DNA of 46,970 bases from Methylococcaceae bacterium (GCA_947506155.1 CANNNV010000002.1:1-46970), one strand, 5' to 3'. Numbered from the stretch's first letter, positions 19,779 to 29,145 are shown. A program made the numbers and translations. The notes: a model not told the origin generated them from the letters alone.

Positions 19779-20345
19779 TTAGTGGAGTAGTGCGGAAATC
19801 TTTTTAAACTCGGGGTGGGTGGAATCCTTGACCCATTCGAACAGGATTGATTCATGATTGGTAATCGTCGCGCCGTGTTGCTGCATGCGCTGCAGGGCAT
19901 AGAATTTATGCTCAGCTTTGCGTGAACAAATCGCATCTTCGACGACATGCACCTGGTAACCTAAATGCAGCAATTCCAGCGCGGTTTGCAACACGCAAAC
20001 GTGTGCTTCCTGGCCGACCAGAATAATTTGCTTGCGATCGGTGCTGGCTACGGTGTCCGTAAAGGCGTTAGCTGCACAGCAGGAGAAACCGGTTTTTTCA
20101 AAAATCAGGGTATTTTCTGACAATAAATCGGTGATGTTGGTATCGGTAGCGCCCAGGCCTTGCGGATATTGTTCGGTTAATAATACCGGGATGCTTAATA
20201 AGCCGGCTGCTTCAACCAGGCTGCAGACATTCGATGTCATCAGTTCCGCTTCTTGTTCAGGCATGGCTGCTGATAATTTTTTTTGTAAATCAACGATGAT
20301 TAATAAGCTGTTTGAAACTGACAGGAGGTTAGGGTGTGTAGACAT
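19779..20345 (-). CDS. Isochorismatase-family cysteine hydrolase
   Basis: The 188 aa product belongs to the isochorismatase-like hydrolases (YcaC/nicotinamidase relatives). The catalytic triad is visible: Asp in LLIIVDLQ (about residue 19), Lys in FEKTGFSC (about 84) and Cys in GQEAHVCVLQTA (about 117). The short form without a carrier-protein domain argues against a siderophore EntB role; the substrate cannot be told. It lies between smpB and the HopJ gene on the minus strand, with CCTTTAG and CCTTTCC heptamers in the leader. Confidence 0.88.
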   Translation of the reverse strand: MSTHPNLLSVSNSLLIIVDLQKKLSAAMPEQEAELMTSNVCSLVEAAGLLSIPVLLTEQYPQGLGATDTNITDLLSENTLIFEKTGFSCCAANAFTDTVASTDRKQIILVGQEAHVCVLQTALELLHLGYQVHVVEDAICSRKAEHKFYALQRMQQHGATITNHESILFEWVKDSTHPEFKKISALLH

Positions 20346-20355
20346 TTGAATCCGA

Positions 20356-20383
20356 AATAAAGTTGAGGGGGAAAGGCTAAAGG
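20356..20383 (-). repeat. CCTTTNN heptamer units in the smpB-isochorismatase gap
   Basis: Reading the minus strand: CCTTTAG, CCTTTCC, then looser CCCTCAA and CTTTATT, all in 7-nt register and ending 10 nt before the isochorismatase ATG. The first two units also form the right-hand side of a hairpin over the smpB stop codon. Confidence 0.45.
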
Positions 20384-20399
20384 TGAATTTTAGCCTTTC
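20371..20399 (-). terminator. Hairpin over the smpB stop codon
   Basis: A perfect 11-bp inverted repeat (20371-20381 with 20389-20399, 7-nt loop) covers the last codons of smpB. The minus-strand sequence after it is C-rich rather than T-rich, so it is not a classic intrinsic terminator; it could be an mRNA 3'-end or processing hairpin. Confidence 0.4.
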
Positions 20400-20875
20400 T
20401 TTAAAATACGTCCTTTTTCACGTTGCCAGTCCCGATCTTTTGAGGCGGCGCGTTTGTCGTGTAATTGTTTGCCTTTGGCTAGGCCGATTTCTAATTTGGC
20501 TCTACCGTTTTTCCAGTACATCTTCAACGGAATCAAGGTGTAGCCTTTGCGTTCGACTGAACCAATCAGCTTGCTGAGTTCATGCCGGTGCAGCAACAGT
20601 TTTTTGGCCCGGATGGAATCCGGATTGACATGAGTGGACGCAGATAACAGCGGCGAAATATGAGCGCCCGACAACCAGGCTTCACCACGTCGGATCACCA
20701 CGTAACTCTCTTTCAACTGAATGCGACCATCCCTCAGACTTTTAACTTCCCAACCTTCAAGCACAATTCCCGCTTCAAAGCGCTCCTCAATGGAATACTC
20801 ATGCGTCGCCTGGCGATTAACGGCAATATTGGCGTTTTGTGGTTTGGTGTTTTTTTTGGACTTTTTGTCGGCCAT
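20390..20875 (-). CDS. smpB: SsrA-binding protein SmpB
   Basis: SmpB escorts tmRNA to stalled ribosomes for trans-translation. The 161 aa product contains [40 protein letters not shown] and the C-terminal [20 protein letters not shown]. This gives the OB fold plus the basic tail that enters the mRNA channel. First gene of the minus-strand run 20875-17793. No ssrA tmRNA gene lies beside it. It is divergent from the NSS transporter gene across 144 nt. Confidence 0.97.
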   Translation of the reverse strand: MADKKSKKNTKPQNANIAVNRQATHEYSIEERFEAGIVLEGWEVKSLRDGRIQLKESYVVIRRGEAWLSGAHISPLLSASTHVNPDSIRAKKLLLHRHELSKLIGSVERKGYTLIPLKMYWKNGRAKLEIGLAKGKQLHDKRAASKDRDWQREKGRILKKG

Positions 20876-21019
20876 AGTTACGGGTTAATAATTTTAAACT
20901 GACGTAAAGGAATAATTTTGTTATTTTACTCGATATTACTGCAATAGTCAGAAAAGCTCGCCACAAAAACCTCATCGTGGCGAAAATATATAATTTTTTT
21001 AAATTGTACAGGCACACAA

Positions 21020-22381
21020 ATGACGGATACAAAAAAAACAATGCATAGTGAATGGTCCTCACGATTCGCTTTTATTTTGGCTGCGACAGGTTCCGCAGTT
21101 GGTCTGGGTAATATCTGGAAATTTCCGTATATTACCGGAGAAAACGGCGGTGGGGCTTTTGTACTGGTCTATTTGTTATGTGTGTTGCTGATTGGTATCC
21201 CTATTATGATGGCGGAAACCATGCTCGGACGACGCAGTCGGCAAAATCCTATTGAGACCATGAAGACGCTGGCTGAGGAGGCTGGGGCTGATAAAAACTG
21301 GCATTATTTAGGCTGGATGGGGGTTATTGCCGGTTTTTTAATATTGTCTTATTACAGTGTAATCGCAGGTTGGGCTTCGGCTTATGTACTCAAGGCTTTT
21401 ACCGGTAGTTTTTTCGGTAGTGATGCGGCAGCGATAAAAAACCTGTTTGATGATTTTGTTGCCAGCCCTTTGCAATTGATTTTCTGGCACAGTGTATTCA
21501 TGCTGGCGACCATGCTGATTGTGGTTCGCGGAGTTAATTCAGGCATAGAGAAAGCTGTGCGCTTTTTAATGCCCAGTTTGTTTGTGTTGCTGATTTTATT
21601 GGTGGCTTATGCGATGACCACCGACAGCTATGATCAAGGTATCAAGTTTTTATTCACGCCTGATTTTAGCAAGCTGACTGCTAACGGTGTTCTGACTGCG
21701 ATGGGACACGCTTTTTTCACCTTGAGTCTGGGCATGGGCGCGATCATGGTTTATGGCTCTTATTTGCCAAAAGACGTGTCGATAGCCAAAACCGTATTTT
21801 TGATTGCCGGCACTGATACCGTCGTTGCGTTATTGGCGGGGATTGCGATATTTCCGATTGTTTTTGCCAGTGGTCTGGAACCTGCTGCAGGTCCGGGCTT
21901 GATTTTTCAAACCTTACCGGTTGCTTTTGGCAACATGACTGGTGGCTGGTTATTCGGTGTTTTGTTTTTTGTGATGCTGGTCTTTGCCGCCTTGTCTTCG
22001 TCGATTTCCTTGATTGAGCCGGCTGTAGCCTGGCTGGTTGAAAATAAAAACATGAGTCGTGAGCAAGCTTGTATCTGGTCAGGTTCGATAACCTGGCTGC
22101 TGGGTTTTTTGACTATTTTTTCGTTCAATGCCTGGTCAGAATTTAAGATTCTTGACCGAACCTGGTTTCAGTTGTTGGATTATTTAACCGCTAACTTGAT
22201 GCTGCCTATTGGCGGCTTTTGCATCGCAGTATTTGCCGGCTGGATCATGAAGCAGCGGCATACCGAGCAGGAACTGGGCATGCCTCACCCACTCGGCTAC
22301 CAAATGTGGAAGATTTTGATTTGCTATGTAGCTCCAACCGCCGTATTTTTTGTATTTTTACATGTGATTGGAGTACTTTAG
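21020..22381 (+). CDS. Sodium-dependent transporter of the NSS/SNF family
   Basis: A LeuT-fold Na+-coupled symporter of the inner membrane, probably for an amino acid or related amine; substrate unknown. The 453 aa product has about 11-12 hydrophobic helices. TM1 carries the family hallmark FILAATGSAVGLGNIWKFPY, the unwound Na+/substrate site, followed by NGGGAFVLVYL. TM6/8-region landmarks include FFTLSLGMGAIMVYGSYLP and FAALSSSISLIEP. The stop is 2 nt before ratA, so the two may be co-transcribed. Confidence 0.95.
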   Translation: MTDTKKTMHSEWSSRFAFILAATGSAVGLGNIWKFPYITGENGGGAFVLVYLLCVLLIGIPIMMAETMLGRRSRQNPIETMKTLAEEAGADKNWHYLGWMGVIAGFLILSYYSVIAGWASAYVLKAFTGSFFGSDAAAIKNLFDDFVASPLQLIFWHSVFMLATMLIVVRGVNSGIEKAVRFLMPSLFVLLILLVAYAMTTDSYDQGIKFLFTPDFSKLTANGVLTAMGHAFFTLSLGMGAIMVYGSYLPKDVSIAKTVFLIAGTDTVVALLAGIAIFPIVFASGLEPAAGPGLIFQTLPVAFGNMTGGWLFGVLFFVMLVFAALSSSISLIEPAVAWLVENKNMSREQACIWSGSITWLLGFLTIFSFNAWSEFKILDRTWFQLLDYLTANLMLPIGGFCIAVFAGWIMKQRHTEQELGMPHPLGYQMWKILICYVAPTAVFFVFLHVIGVL

Positions 22382-22383
22382 CC

Positions 22384-22815
22384 ATGACGGTTATTCAAAA
22401 AAGTGCCCTAGTCAAATTTTCAGCGCAGCAGATGTTTGATCTGGTTAACGATGTCGAAGCCTATCCAAAGTTTTTGCCTTGGTGTGGCGGCAGCCGCATT
22501 ATTAAGCGCGAAGATAATCTGGTTGAAGCTGAGTTATTGATTGCCAAAGGCGGCTTTAAAAAATCCTTTTCGACCCGAAATAAGATTGACCAAGGCTTGA
22601 GCATGACAATTTCGTTGCTCAACGGCCCATTTTCTTCGTTGGAAGGCATCTGGCATTTTATACCGTTACGTGAAGATGCCAGCAAAATATCGTTGGATCT
22701 GGAGTTTGAAATGTCGGGTAAATTGGCAAGCCTGGCCTTTGGTGCAGTGTTCAATCAGATTTGTAACACTATGGTCAGTTCATTTACGGCACGGGCCAAA
22801 GAAGTTTATGGTTAA
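22384..22815 (+). CDS. ratA: RatA-like coenzyme Q-binding/START-domain protein
   Basis: The 143 aa product, starting MTVIQKSALVKFSAQQMFDL, is a SRPBCC/Coq10-fold protein: VNDVEAYPKFLPWCGGSRI and FSSLEGIWHFIPL are typical. In E. coli RatA was reported to block 70S association; the homologue Coq10 binds ubiquinone, so the toxin label is not settled. The ATG at 22384 is preferred over upstream options because it matches the family N-terminus. It overlaps rnfH by 8 nt, the classic ratA-rnfH pair. Confidence 0.9.
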   Translation: MTVIQKSALVKFSAQQMFDLVNDVEAYPKFLPWCGGSRIIKREDNLVEAELLIAKGGFKKSFSTRNKIDQGLSMTISLLNGPFSSLEGIWHFIPLREDASKISLDLEFEMSGKLASLAFGAVFNQICNTMVSSFTARAKEVYG

Positions 22816-23080
22816 TATTGAAGTTGCTTATGCTAAACCAGAACTACAGGTGCTGGTCGCGCTAATGTTGCCGGAAGAGTCAACAGTTGAGATGGCGATA
22901 AAAGCGTCGGGCTTGCTGGAACGGTTTTCCGAGATTAGCCGATCCGAGCTTAAGGCGGGTGTTTTTGGTATGGTCTGCAAGCTCGATCAGCGTGTTATCG
23001 ATGGCGATCGAGTAGAGATTTATCGAGCGTTGGTTCATGACCCGAAGGAAGCTAGGCGGCAGAGGGCTTTGAAGCCGTAA
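22808..23080 (+). CDS. rnfH: RnfH family ubiquitin-like protein
   Basis: RnfH is a small beta-grasp protein of unknown exact function that pairs with ratA across gammaproteobacteria. The 90 aa product begins MVNIEVAYAKPELQVLV and has VGIFGKL-like AGVFGMVCKLDQRVIDGDRVEIYRAL, with an arginine-rich end. The ATG at 22808 lies within the last codons of ratA. Confidence 0.92.
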   Translation: MVNIEVAYAKPELQVLVALMLPEESTVEMAIKASGLLERFSEISRSELKAGVFGMVCKLDQRVIDGDRVEIYRALVHDPKEARRQRALKP

Positions 23081-23311
23081 CTATATCAATTGGTTTTTTT
23101 TTCGATTGCACTTAATGAGTTGAATGTAAGTTCAAATCCAGAATGGACGACAGTTTTGTTCAACGTCATTTTTATAATTATTTGGTATACTATAAATGAC
23201 TTAAATTTCTCTGGGATTTATTTATGGCAACGATTACATTTGATATGCTTGATATTGCCCCTTTCTTTAGGTAGCAGGTAATGTCACCAAAGTATTTAAT
23301 TCCAATAAGCA
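23081..23311. other. Intergenic region between rnfH and proline iminopeptidase
   Basis: This AT-rich gap of 231 nt has no credible full gene. A TATACT box (23186-23191) lacks a -35 at good spacing. It contains a 16-codon fragment described separately. Confidence 0.5.
23224..23274 (+). pseudogene. Possible N-terminal remnant of a DUF1640-like coiled-coil gene
   Basis: An ATG frame of 16 codons reads MATITFDMLDIAPFFR, then TAG. MATITFDT-like starts are typical of small DUF1640 (CCDC90-like) proteins, but the coiled-coil body is absent downstream. It could be a decayed copy or a chance match. Confidence 0.3.
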
Positions 23312-24292
23312 ATGAAAAATATTTATCCTGAAATAAGCCCTTACTACACTTTTTTCTTAAAAACTGGCAGTAAACATGAGGTTTATGTTGAGCAATCCGG
23401 TAATCCTGAAGGCATTCCGGTTGTTTTTCTGCACGGAGGTCCCTGCTCCGGTACTAAACCCGATCACCGGCGTTTTTTTAATCCCGAACACTATCGCATT
23501 ATTCTGTTTGATCAGCGCGGCTGCGGCTTATCGTCGCCTTTTGGCGAACTGGAAAACAATACCACCCAGGATTTAATCGAGGATATGGAACGTATCCGCA
23601 AGCAGTTGGCTATAACTCAATGGCTAGTATTTGGTGGTTCGTGGGGTGGGGCTTTGGCTTTGCTGTATGCTCAGCAACATAAAAACCACGTACTTGGCTT
23701 GATTATACGGGCGGTATTTTTAGCGCGGCAGCAAGATTTTGACTGGTTTACCGAAAATGGTGCAGGTAAGATTTATCCTGAGCAATGGCACAAACTGCTT
23801 GAAAGCATTCCAGAGCAGTGCCATAGTAATTTGGTGCAAGGCTTATGGGATCAGCTAACCGGTGAAGATGAGGTGGCAAAAAGACGGGTAGCCAAGGAAT
23901 GGTCTGGCTGGGGCGGACAGGTGGCCTTAGGCAATGCCTATAATCCTAACCCGAAAGGCGAACATATAACTGAGAAAATGGTTAAACAAGTGCGCATGGA
24001 ACTGCATTACGCTAGGCATAATTATTTTATTACTGAAAACCAGATTCTGAATAATTGTGACGCCCTACTTAACATTCCGACCATTATTATTCATGGACGG
24101 CAGGATTTTGTTTGTCCGATGGAAGCTGGGTACAGCCTGCATAAGGCATTACCGAATGCTGAATATACCGTGTTGCCCGATGCAGGGCATATTGCTCAGG
24201 GCAAGGAAATGATCCATGCGTTGATCACCGCAACCGATAAATTTGCCGAGCAGCAAAAACCTCTTAAATTCAACTGCCCGATAAAACCGTAA
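23312..24292 (+). CDS. pip: Proline iminopeptidase (alpha/beta hydrolase, S33)
   Basis: Removes N-terminal proline from peptides in the cytoplasm. The 326 aa product has the oxyanion HGGPCSG (usually HGGPG), DQRGCGLSSP, the nucleophile elbow GGSWGG (Ser about 110), the acid in HGRQDFVCPM and the base in DAGHIAQ. Length fits the family. No clear Shine-Dalgarno is seen. The next gene, kdsD, starts 54 nt later and probably belongs to a separate unit. Confidence 0.93.
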   Translation: MKNIYPEISPYYTFFLKTGSKHEVYVEQSGNPEGIPVVFLHGGPCSGTKPDHRRFFNPEHYRIILFDQRGCGLSSPFGELENNTTQDLIEDMERIRKQLAITQWLVFGGSWGGALALLYAQQHKNHVLGLIIRAVFLARQQDFDWFTENGAGKIYPEQWHKLLESIPEQCHSNLVQGLWDQLTGEDEVAKRRVAKEWSGWGGQVALGNAYNPNPKGEHITEKMVKQVRMELHYARHNYFITENQILNNCDALLNIPTIIIHGRQDFVCPMEAGYSLHKALPNAEYTVLPDAGHIAQGKEMIHALITATDKFAEQQKPLKFNCPIKP

Positions 24293-24346
24293 ATGCTTTA
24301 AAATAGTGGAAATATTATTTGAATGCCAGGAAATGCACTTTTATAA

Positions 24347-25324
24347 ATGAAATTAGATGATCAAAAACTAAGGCAATTGGGTTTGGCGGTTATTCAGGTC
24401 GAAACACAGGCGATTGCTGCCTTAGCCGAGCAAATTAATGATCAGTTTGTGATCGCTTGTAAATTGATGTTTGCTTGTAAAGGTCGCGTGGTTGTGACCG
24501 GGATGGGTAAATCAGGACATATCGCCGGTAAAATTGCCGCGACTTTGGCCAGCACCGGAACTCCTGCTTTTTTTGTACATTCGGGCGAAGCCAGCCACGG
24601 CGATTTGGGTATGATTACTCGGCAGGATGTGGTAATAGCTTTATCCAATTCAGGCGAAACCGAGGAAGTTTTAACGATACTGCCGATTATCAAGCGACTC
24701 GGCGTGCCATTAATAGCAATGACCGGTAATCCTGGTTCAACCTTGGCCAAGTTTGCGACCGCCCATATCAACGTAGCCGTTGAGCAAGAAGCCTGCCCTC
24801 TGGGTCTTGCGCCCACATCCAGCACCACCGCCGCTTTAGTGATGGGCGATGCGCTGGCCGTTTCCTTGCTTGAAGCCAGGGGATTTACCCGTGATGATTT
24901 TGCTTTGTCTCATCCCGGTGGCAGCTTGGGCAAACGCTTGTTATTGCTGGTCGGGGATATTATGCATACCGATCAACAAGTGCCTATTGTCCCTGAATCT
25001 GCACTGATTAGTCATGCGTTACTGGAAATGACCGAGAAAAAACTCGGGATGACCGCAATAATAGATAGCGATGAGCGAGTGATCGGTATTTTTACTGATG
25101 GTGATTTGCGTCGAATGCTGGGCAAAAATCTTGATATACATAAGACGCCTGTTACCCAGGTAATGACCCCTAATTGCGCGGTTATTTTGGCAAATATTCT
25201 GGCCGCTGAAGCAATGCAAATTATGGAGCGAAAAAAAATTAATGCCTTAATCGTGGTCGATGAACAGCTCAGAGCGATAGGTGCCTTGAATATGCATGAT
25301 CTGATTCAAGCAGGTATCGTATGA
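24347..25324 (+). CDS. kdsD: D-arabinose-5-phosphate isomerase KdsD
   Basis: Converts ribulose-5-phosphate to arabinose-5-phosphate, the first step to Kdo for LPS. The 325 aa product has an N-terminal SIS domain with VTGMGKSGHIAGKIAATLAS, GEASHGDLGMI and SNSGETEE, followed by two CBS domains from about residue 205 (DIMHTDQQVP; FTDGDLRRML). The stop overlaps kdsC (ATGA), and context with lptCAB supports LPS synthesis. Confidence 0.96.
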   Translation: MKLDDQKLRQLGLAVIQVETQAIAALAEQINDQFVIACKLMFACKGRVVVTGMGKSGHIAGKIAATLASTGTPAFFVHSGEASHGDLGMITRQDVVIALSNSGETEEVLTILPIIKRLGVPLIAMTGNPGSTLAKFATAHINVAVEQEACPLGLAPTSSTTAALVMGDALAVSLLEARGFTRDDFALSHPGGSLGKRLLLLVGDIMHTDQQVPIVPESALISHALLEMTEKKLGMTAIIDSDERVIGIFTDGDLRRMLGKNLDIHKTPVTQVMTPNCAVILANILAAEAMQIMERKKINALIVVDEQLRAIGALNMHDLIQAGIV

Positions 25325-25857
25325 TCAACGATATGCAGCAGGTTTTAGAAAAAGCTAAAAAGCTTAAATTACTAATTCTGGATGTAGACGGTGTATTAAC
25401 CGATGGCAGGCTATTTTTCGATACAGAAGGTAACGAATACAAGTCTTTCCATGCGCGTGACGGTCATGGCATCAAATTATTGCGGCAAACTGGTGTCGAA
25501 GTCGCCGTTATTTCCGGGCGAAAATCAAAGTCGGTCGCGTTACGCATGAAAAATTTGGGTATCGAATATGTGTATCAGGGCCATGAAAATAAAATTGCTG
25601 CATTTAATGAACTGCTTGAAAAAACAGGCATAAGTCCTGAGCAAGCAGCTCATGTCGGCGATGATTTACTGGATTTGCCTATCATGATCAGGGTAGGCCT
25701 AGCGATTGCGGTTAATGATGCCAACTTTGCTGTTAAACAGCACGCAAACTGGTGTACAGACTTGCCTGGAGGGCAAGGTGCTGTCAGGGAAGTCTGTGAT
25801 TTTATTATGCAGGCACAGGGACGTTTTGATGACGTCTTGAATGCTTATTTAAAATGA
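25321..25857 (+). CDS. kdsC: 3-deoxy-D-manno-octulosonate 8-phosphate phosphatase KdsC
   Basis: A HAD-superfamily phosphatase that releases Kdo from Kdo-8-phosphate. The 178 aa product carries motif I LDVDGVLTDG, motif II in VISGRKS, and the late HVGDDLLDLPIM acidic motif. It has no cap domain, as expected for this tetrameric C0-type HAD. It overlaps kdsD and lptC by 4 nt each. Confidence 0.96.
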   Translation: MINDMQQVLEKAKKLKLLILDVDGVLTDGRLFFDTEGNEYKSFHARDGHGIKLLRQTGVEVAVISGRKSKSVALRMKNLGIEYVYQGHENKIAAFNELLEKTGISPEQAAHVGDDLLDLPIMIRVGLAIAVNDANFAVKQHANWCTDLPGGQGAVREVCDFIMQAQGRFDDVLNAYLK

Positions 25858-26423
25858 ATCTACTCAATGGCAACTACCGTTATTTATACCTGATTCTTAT
25901 TGCAGTAACGAGCTGGGTACTGGTGCTGACGATCGGCCCAAATGATTTTAATCGTATGGCGGTTTCAGTGCATAGCCCTGATTACTTTAGCAAGGGTTAC
26001 ACAAAATGGGAAATGAGCGAACTGGGTCAGCTAAAAAGCAAACTGGTTGCTGATGAAATGATTCATTACAGCGACGACAGCACGACCCAGTTGACCAAGC
26101 CCTTGATGTTTTTTTATAACGACAAAACGCCGCCGTGGGTCATTCGATCGGAAACCGGTAGTTTGTCTGCTGATGGCAAGAATGTTTTGTTAAACGGTAA
26201 GGTTACTGTTGATAGAGCTTCCGCTAAAAATGTCAGGGAGCTTAAGATTTACACCACAAATTTAAAAGTAAAACCGGAAATCAGTTATGCAGAAACCGAT
26301 GCGTGGGCAGAGTTGATTAGTTTGCCAAATTGGACCACAGGGATAGGCATGAAACTGACTTTTGCGGAACCGATACATCTGGAGTTGCTCTCTCACGTAA
26401 AAGGGAACTATGAAAAAAAATAA
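25854..26423 (+). CDS. lptC: LPS export protein LptC
   Basis: LptC is a bitopic inner-membrane protein that passes LPS from LptB2FG to LptA. The 189 aa product has one N-terminal membrane helix (about 8-26, YLYLILIAVTSWVLVLTIG) and a periplasmic beta-jellyroll region including NVLLNGKVTVDRAS. Family identity rests on modest sequence signal plus its fixed place between kdsC and lptA, overlapping both (4 and 14 nt). Confidence 0.92.
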   Translation: MNLLNGNYRYLYLILIAVTSWVLVLTIGPNDFNRMAVSVHSPDYFSKGYTKWEMSELGQLKSKLVADEMIHYSDDSTTQLTKPLMFFYNDKTPPWVIRSETGSLSADGKNVLLNGKVTVDRASAKNVRELKIYTTNLKVKPEISYAETDAWAELISLPNWTTGIGMKLTFAEPIHLELLSHVKGNYEKK

Positions 26424-26943
26424 AATATCTTGCTGCCACATCTACTGCTTACTGCTATGGGTATTTTATAGCGGGGGTATTTACGCTCTGACCAGTGATG
26501 GCGATCAGCCTATCACTATTGACTCAAATACCGCGACTTATGATGATGTAAAAGCAACTAGCACTTATACCGGAAATGTGATCTCGATTCAGGGCAGCGT
26601 TCGGGTGAATGCAGATAAATTGGTTGTTTATTTTATCAACGGTGAAGCGGATAAAATGGTATTTACCGGTAATTTGGCGAAATTTAAACAAACACCTAAA
26701 GAGGGTGATCCCGATATTACCGGCGAAGCCTTAACCGGGGAGTTTTATCCTAAAAAGAATTTATTGGTTTTGATTGACAAGGCCACTGTCTGGCAAGGCA
26801 GCGGGACTTATTCCAGTGATTTTATTGAATACGATCTTAAAACTTCACTGGTTAAAGCCGGGGAAAAAGAATCTGCTTCTAAACGTGTGCATGTTGTATT
26901 ACAACCAAAAGCCAAGGAACAACCTGCTGCGAAGGCCAAATGA
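26410..26943 (+). CDS. lptA: LPS transport periplasmic protein LptA
   Basis: LptA forms the periplasmic beta-jellyroll bridge for LPS. The 177 aa product has a signal peptide ([20 protein letters not shown], cleavage probably after IYA near residue 26). OstA-fold sequence follows: [34 protein letters not shown] and [13 protein letters not shown]. The lysine-rich C-terminus ends in a 4-nt overlap with lptB. Confidence 0.94.
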   Translation: MKKNKISCCHIYCLLLWVFYSGGIYALTSDGDQPITIDSNTATYDDVKATSTYTGNVISIQGSVRVNADKLVVYFINGEADKMVFTGNLAKFKQTPKEGDPDITGEALTGEFYPKKNLLVLIDKATVWQGSGTYSSDFIEYDLKTSLVKAGEKESASKRVHVVLQPKAKEQPAAKAK

Positions 26944-27665
26944 CCAGGCTAGCCGCAACACAGTTGATTAAAAACTACAATAAACGCAATGTAGTCAACG
27001 GAGTGTCCTTGCATGTAGATACCGGTGAAGTCGTTGGCTTACTGGGACCTAACGGCGCAGGAAAGACCACCAGTTTTTATATGATGGTAGGTCTAATTAA
27101 AGCAGATGAAGGCCAGATTACATTGGACACCCAAGTCATTACCCATCATCCAATGCATTTGAGAGCGCAGCTAGGAATAGGCTATTTGCCTCAGGAACCT
27201 TCAGTTTTTCGAAAATTGAGTGTGGCGGATAATTTACGTGCAGTCATACAGATTCGGTCTGACTTAACTCAAGAGCAGACAGAATTATTGATTGAGGATT
27301 TGTTGCAGGAGTTTCATATTACGCATTTACGCGAGCAAATTGCATTGGGCCTATCGGGTGGTGAGCGGCGACGTGTCGAAATTGCTAGGGCATTGGCGAC
27401 CAATCCTCAATTTATACTCCTGGACGAACCTTTTGCCGGTGTTGATCCAATATCGGTCGAGGATATAAAAAGAATTATCGTGCATTTGAAAGATCGTGGC
27501 ATAGGTGTATTAATTACTGAGCATAATGTCAGGGAAACGCTAGGCATTTGTGATCGTGCGTATATACTTAACGAAGGCAGGGTGATTGCGGAAGGCGGAG
27601 CAGAAGCTATCGTTGCCAATGAGGAAGTGCGTAAAGTTTATTTAGGGAATAACTTTAGCCTTTGA
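26940..27665 (+). CDS. lptB: LPS export ABC transporter ATP-binding protein LptB
   Basis: LptB is the ATPase of the LptB2FG LPS extractor. The 241 aa product has Walker [10 protein letters not shown] (about 36-44), the Q-loop [10 protein letters not shown], signature LSGGERRR and Walker [17 protein letters not shown], all typical of LptB. The stop TGA (27663-27665) lies inside the first unit of the heptamer run that precedes rpoN. lptF and lptG are not in the window. Confidence 0.97.
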   Translation: MTRLAATQLIKNYNKRNVVNGVSLHVDTGEVVGLLGPNGAGKTTSFYMMVGLIKADEGQITLDTQVITHHPMHLRAQLGIGYLPQEPSVFRKLSVADNLRAVIQIRSDLTQEQTELLIEDLLQEFHITHLREQIALGLSGGERRRVEIARALATNPQFILLDEPFAGVDPISVEDIKRIIVHLKDRGIGVLITEHNVRETLGICDRAYILNEGRVIAEGGAEAIVANEEVRKVYLGNNFSL

Positions 27666-27699
27666 TCTTTAACCTTTGATCTTTAACCTTTAACCTTAA
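27659..27699 (+). repeat. Degenerate CCTTT-type heptamer array before rpoN
   Basis: Five 7-nt units, CCTTTGA, TCTTTAA, CCTTTGA, TCTTTAA, CCTTTAA, plus a partial CCTTAA run directly into the rpoN ATG at 27700. They fill the whole lptB-rpoN gap and include the lptB stop. No Shine-Dalgarno is present. Every unit contains TGA or TAA. Confidence 0.75.
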
Positions 27700-29145
27700 A
27701 TGAAACAGTCCTTACATCTACGACTAGGTCAGCAGTTGTCCATGACTCCCCAATTACAACAGGCAATCAAACTGTTGCAGATGTCTACTCTGGAGTTGCA
27801 GCAGGAAATTCAACAGACTCTTGAGTCTAATATGATGCTGGAAGTCACTGAGGAAGAAAGCGTTGTTCCTGAAATCGAAACACTAGCCGAGAAAAAAATT
27901 GATAACGTTGATTTGCTGACCAGTCAAGGCTCACAAACCGATATGCCGGATGAATTACCGATAGATTCTTCTTGGGATGACGTTTATGAATATGCAATGG
28001 AATCGGGTGCGCATTCTGCTGAGACAATTGAATTTGAAACGCAGCGTAGTAAATCCTCAACCTTGCTCGATCATTTGTTATGGCAAGTCGAGTTGACTTC
28101 TTTTTCAGAGCGTGACCATGCTATTGCGCTGGCTATTATTGATTCGATTAATGCTGACGGTTATTTAAGCGGCAGCCCTGAAGAAATTTTTCAAGGTTTA
28201 CTAGGCCAGTTAGACGACCTGGATTTGGATGAAGTTATTGCTGTATTGCACCGGGTGCAAAATTTTGATCCGGCGGGTGTTGCCGCGATAGATTTAAAAG
28301 AATGTTTGAGATTGCAGATACTGCAACTGCCTGAATTCACGCCGTATAAAGAAGAGGCGCTAACACTGGTTACTCGGCATTTGAATTTACTAGCGACTCA
28401 TGAACAGTCAAAATTAATGCGTAAACTGGGCGTGACAGAAACGCAATTGAATCACGTTGTGGCGCTGATAAGAACGCTGGACCCCAAACCGGGCGCACAG
28501 ATACAGGATACAGATTCCGAATATGTTACCCCTGATGTTTACGTGTCTAAGCAAAACGGTGAATGGAGGGTCAGTCTGAATCCTGATATTGCGCCTAAAT
28601 TGCGCATTAATCCATTTTATTCAGGATTAATAAAACGAGCGGATAATAGCAAAGATAACGTTTGCATGAAAGACCATTTGCAGGAAGCTCGCTGGTTTAT
28701 TAAAAGCCTCCATAGCCGTAACGACACTTTATTACGTGTTGCAAAGTGTATCGTGGAAAAACAGAGTGAATTTTTGGAGCATGGCTCTATTGCGATGAAG
28801 TCGATGGTGTTGAGGGATATTGCTAAAGAACTGGAGTTACACGAGTCCACTATATCCAGAGTAACCACGCAAAAATATATGCATACCCCAAATGGGATTG
28901 TCGAATTTAAGTATTTTTTTTCCAGTCATGTTTCAACAGAAGGAGGGGGTGAGTGTTCATCTACGGCCATAAGGGCGTTTATTAAAGAGCTCATTAGTAA
29001 TGAAAATCTAGTAAATCCGTTAAGTGATAGTAAAATAGCCGAGTTATTAAAAGAAAAAGGCATCAATATTGCTCGAAGGACTATTGCCAAGTATCGCGAA
29101 GCAATGCTCATTTCATCATCAAGCCAGCGGAAGCGTATTTTATAG
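27700..29145 (+). CDS. rpoN: RNA polymerase sigma-54 factor
   Basis: Sigma-54 directs RNA polymerase to -24/-12 promoters and needs AAA+ activators, one of which is encoded at 42466-43425. The 481 aa product has the Gln-rich activator-interacting region I (MKQSLHLRLGQQLSMTPQLQ), an acidic region II, the core-binding domain, and the C-terminal RpoN box IARRTIAKYREAM. The order lptB-rpoN-hpf is conserved in proteobacteria. Confidence 0.98.
   Translation: MKQSLHLRLGQQLSMTPQLQQAIKLLQMSTLELQQEIQQTLESNMMLEVTEEESVVPEIETLAEKKIDNVDLLTSQGSQTDMPDELPIDSSWDDVYEYAMESGAHSAETIEFETQRSKSSTLLDHLLWQVELTSFSERDHAIALAIIDSINADGYLSGSPEEIFQGLLGQLDDLDLDEVIAVLHRVQNFDPAGVAAIDLKECLRLQILQLPEFTPYKEEALTLVTRHLNLLATHEQSKLMRKLGVTETQLNHVVALIRTLDPKPGAQIQDTDSEYVTPDVYVSKQNGEWRVSLNPDIAPKLRINPFYSGLIKRADNSKDNVCMKDHLQEARWFIKSLHSRNDTLLRVAKCIVEKQSEFLEHGSIAMKSMVLRDIAKELELHESTISRVTTQKYMHTPNGIVEFKYFFSSHVSTEGGGECSSTAIRAFIKELISNENLVNPLSDSKIAELLKEKGINIARRTIAKYREAMLISSSSQRKRIL

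Noticed and set aside
20876..21019. tmRNA (ssrA) next to smpB
   Set aside because: The gap is only 144 nt and shows no tRNA-like ends or tag-coding frame.
23090..23281. 63-residue open frame with hydrophobic stretch
   Set aside because: TTG start, no ribosome site, no family resemblance, low-complexity AT-rich sequence.
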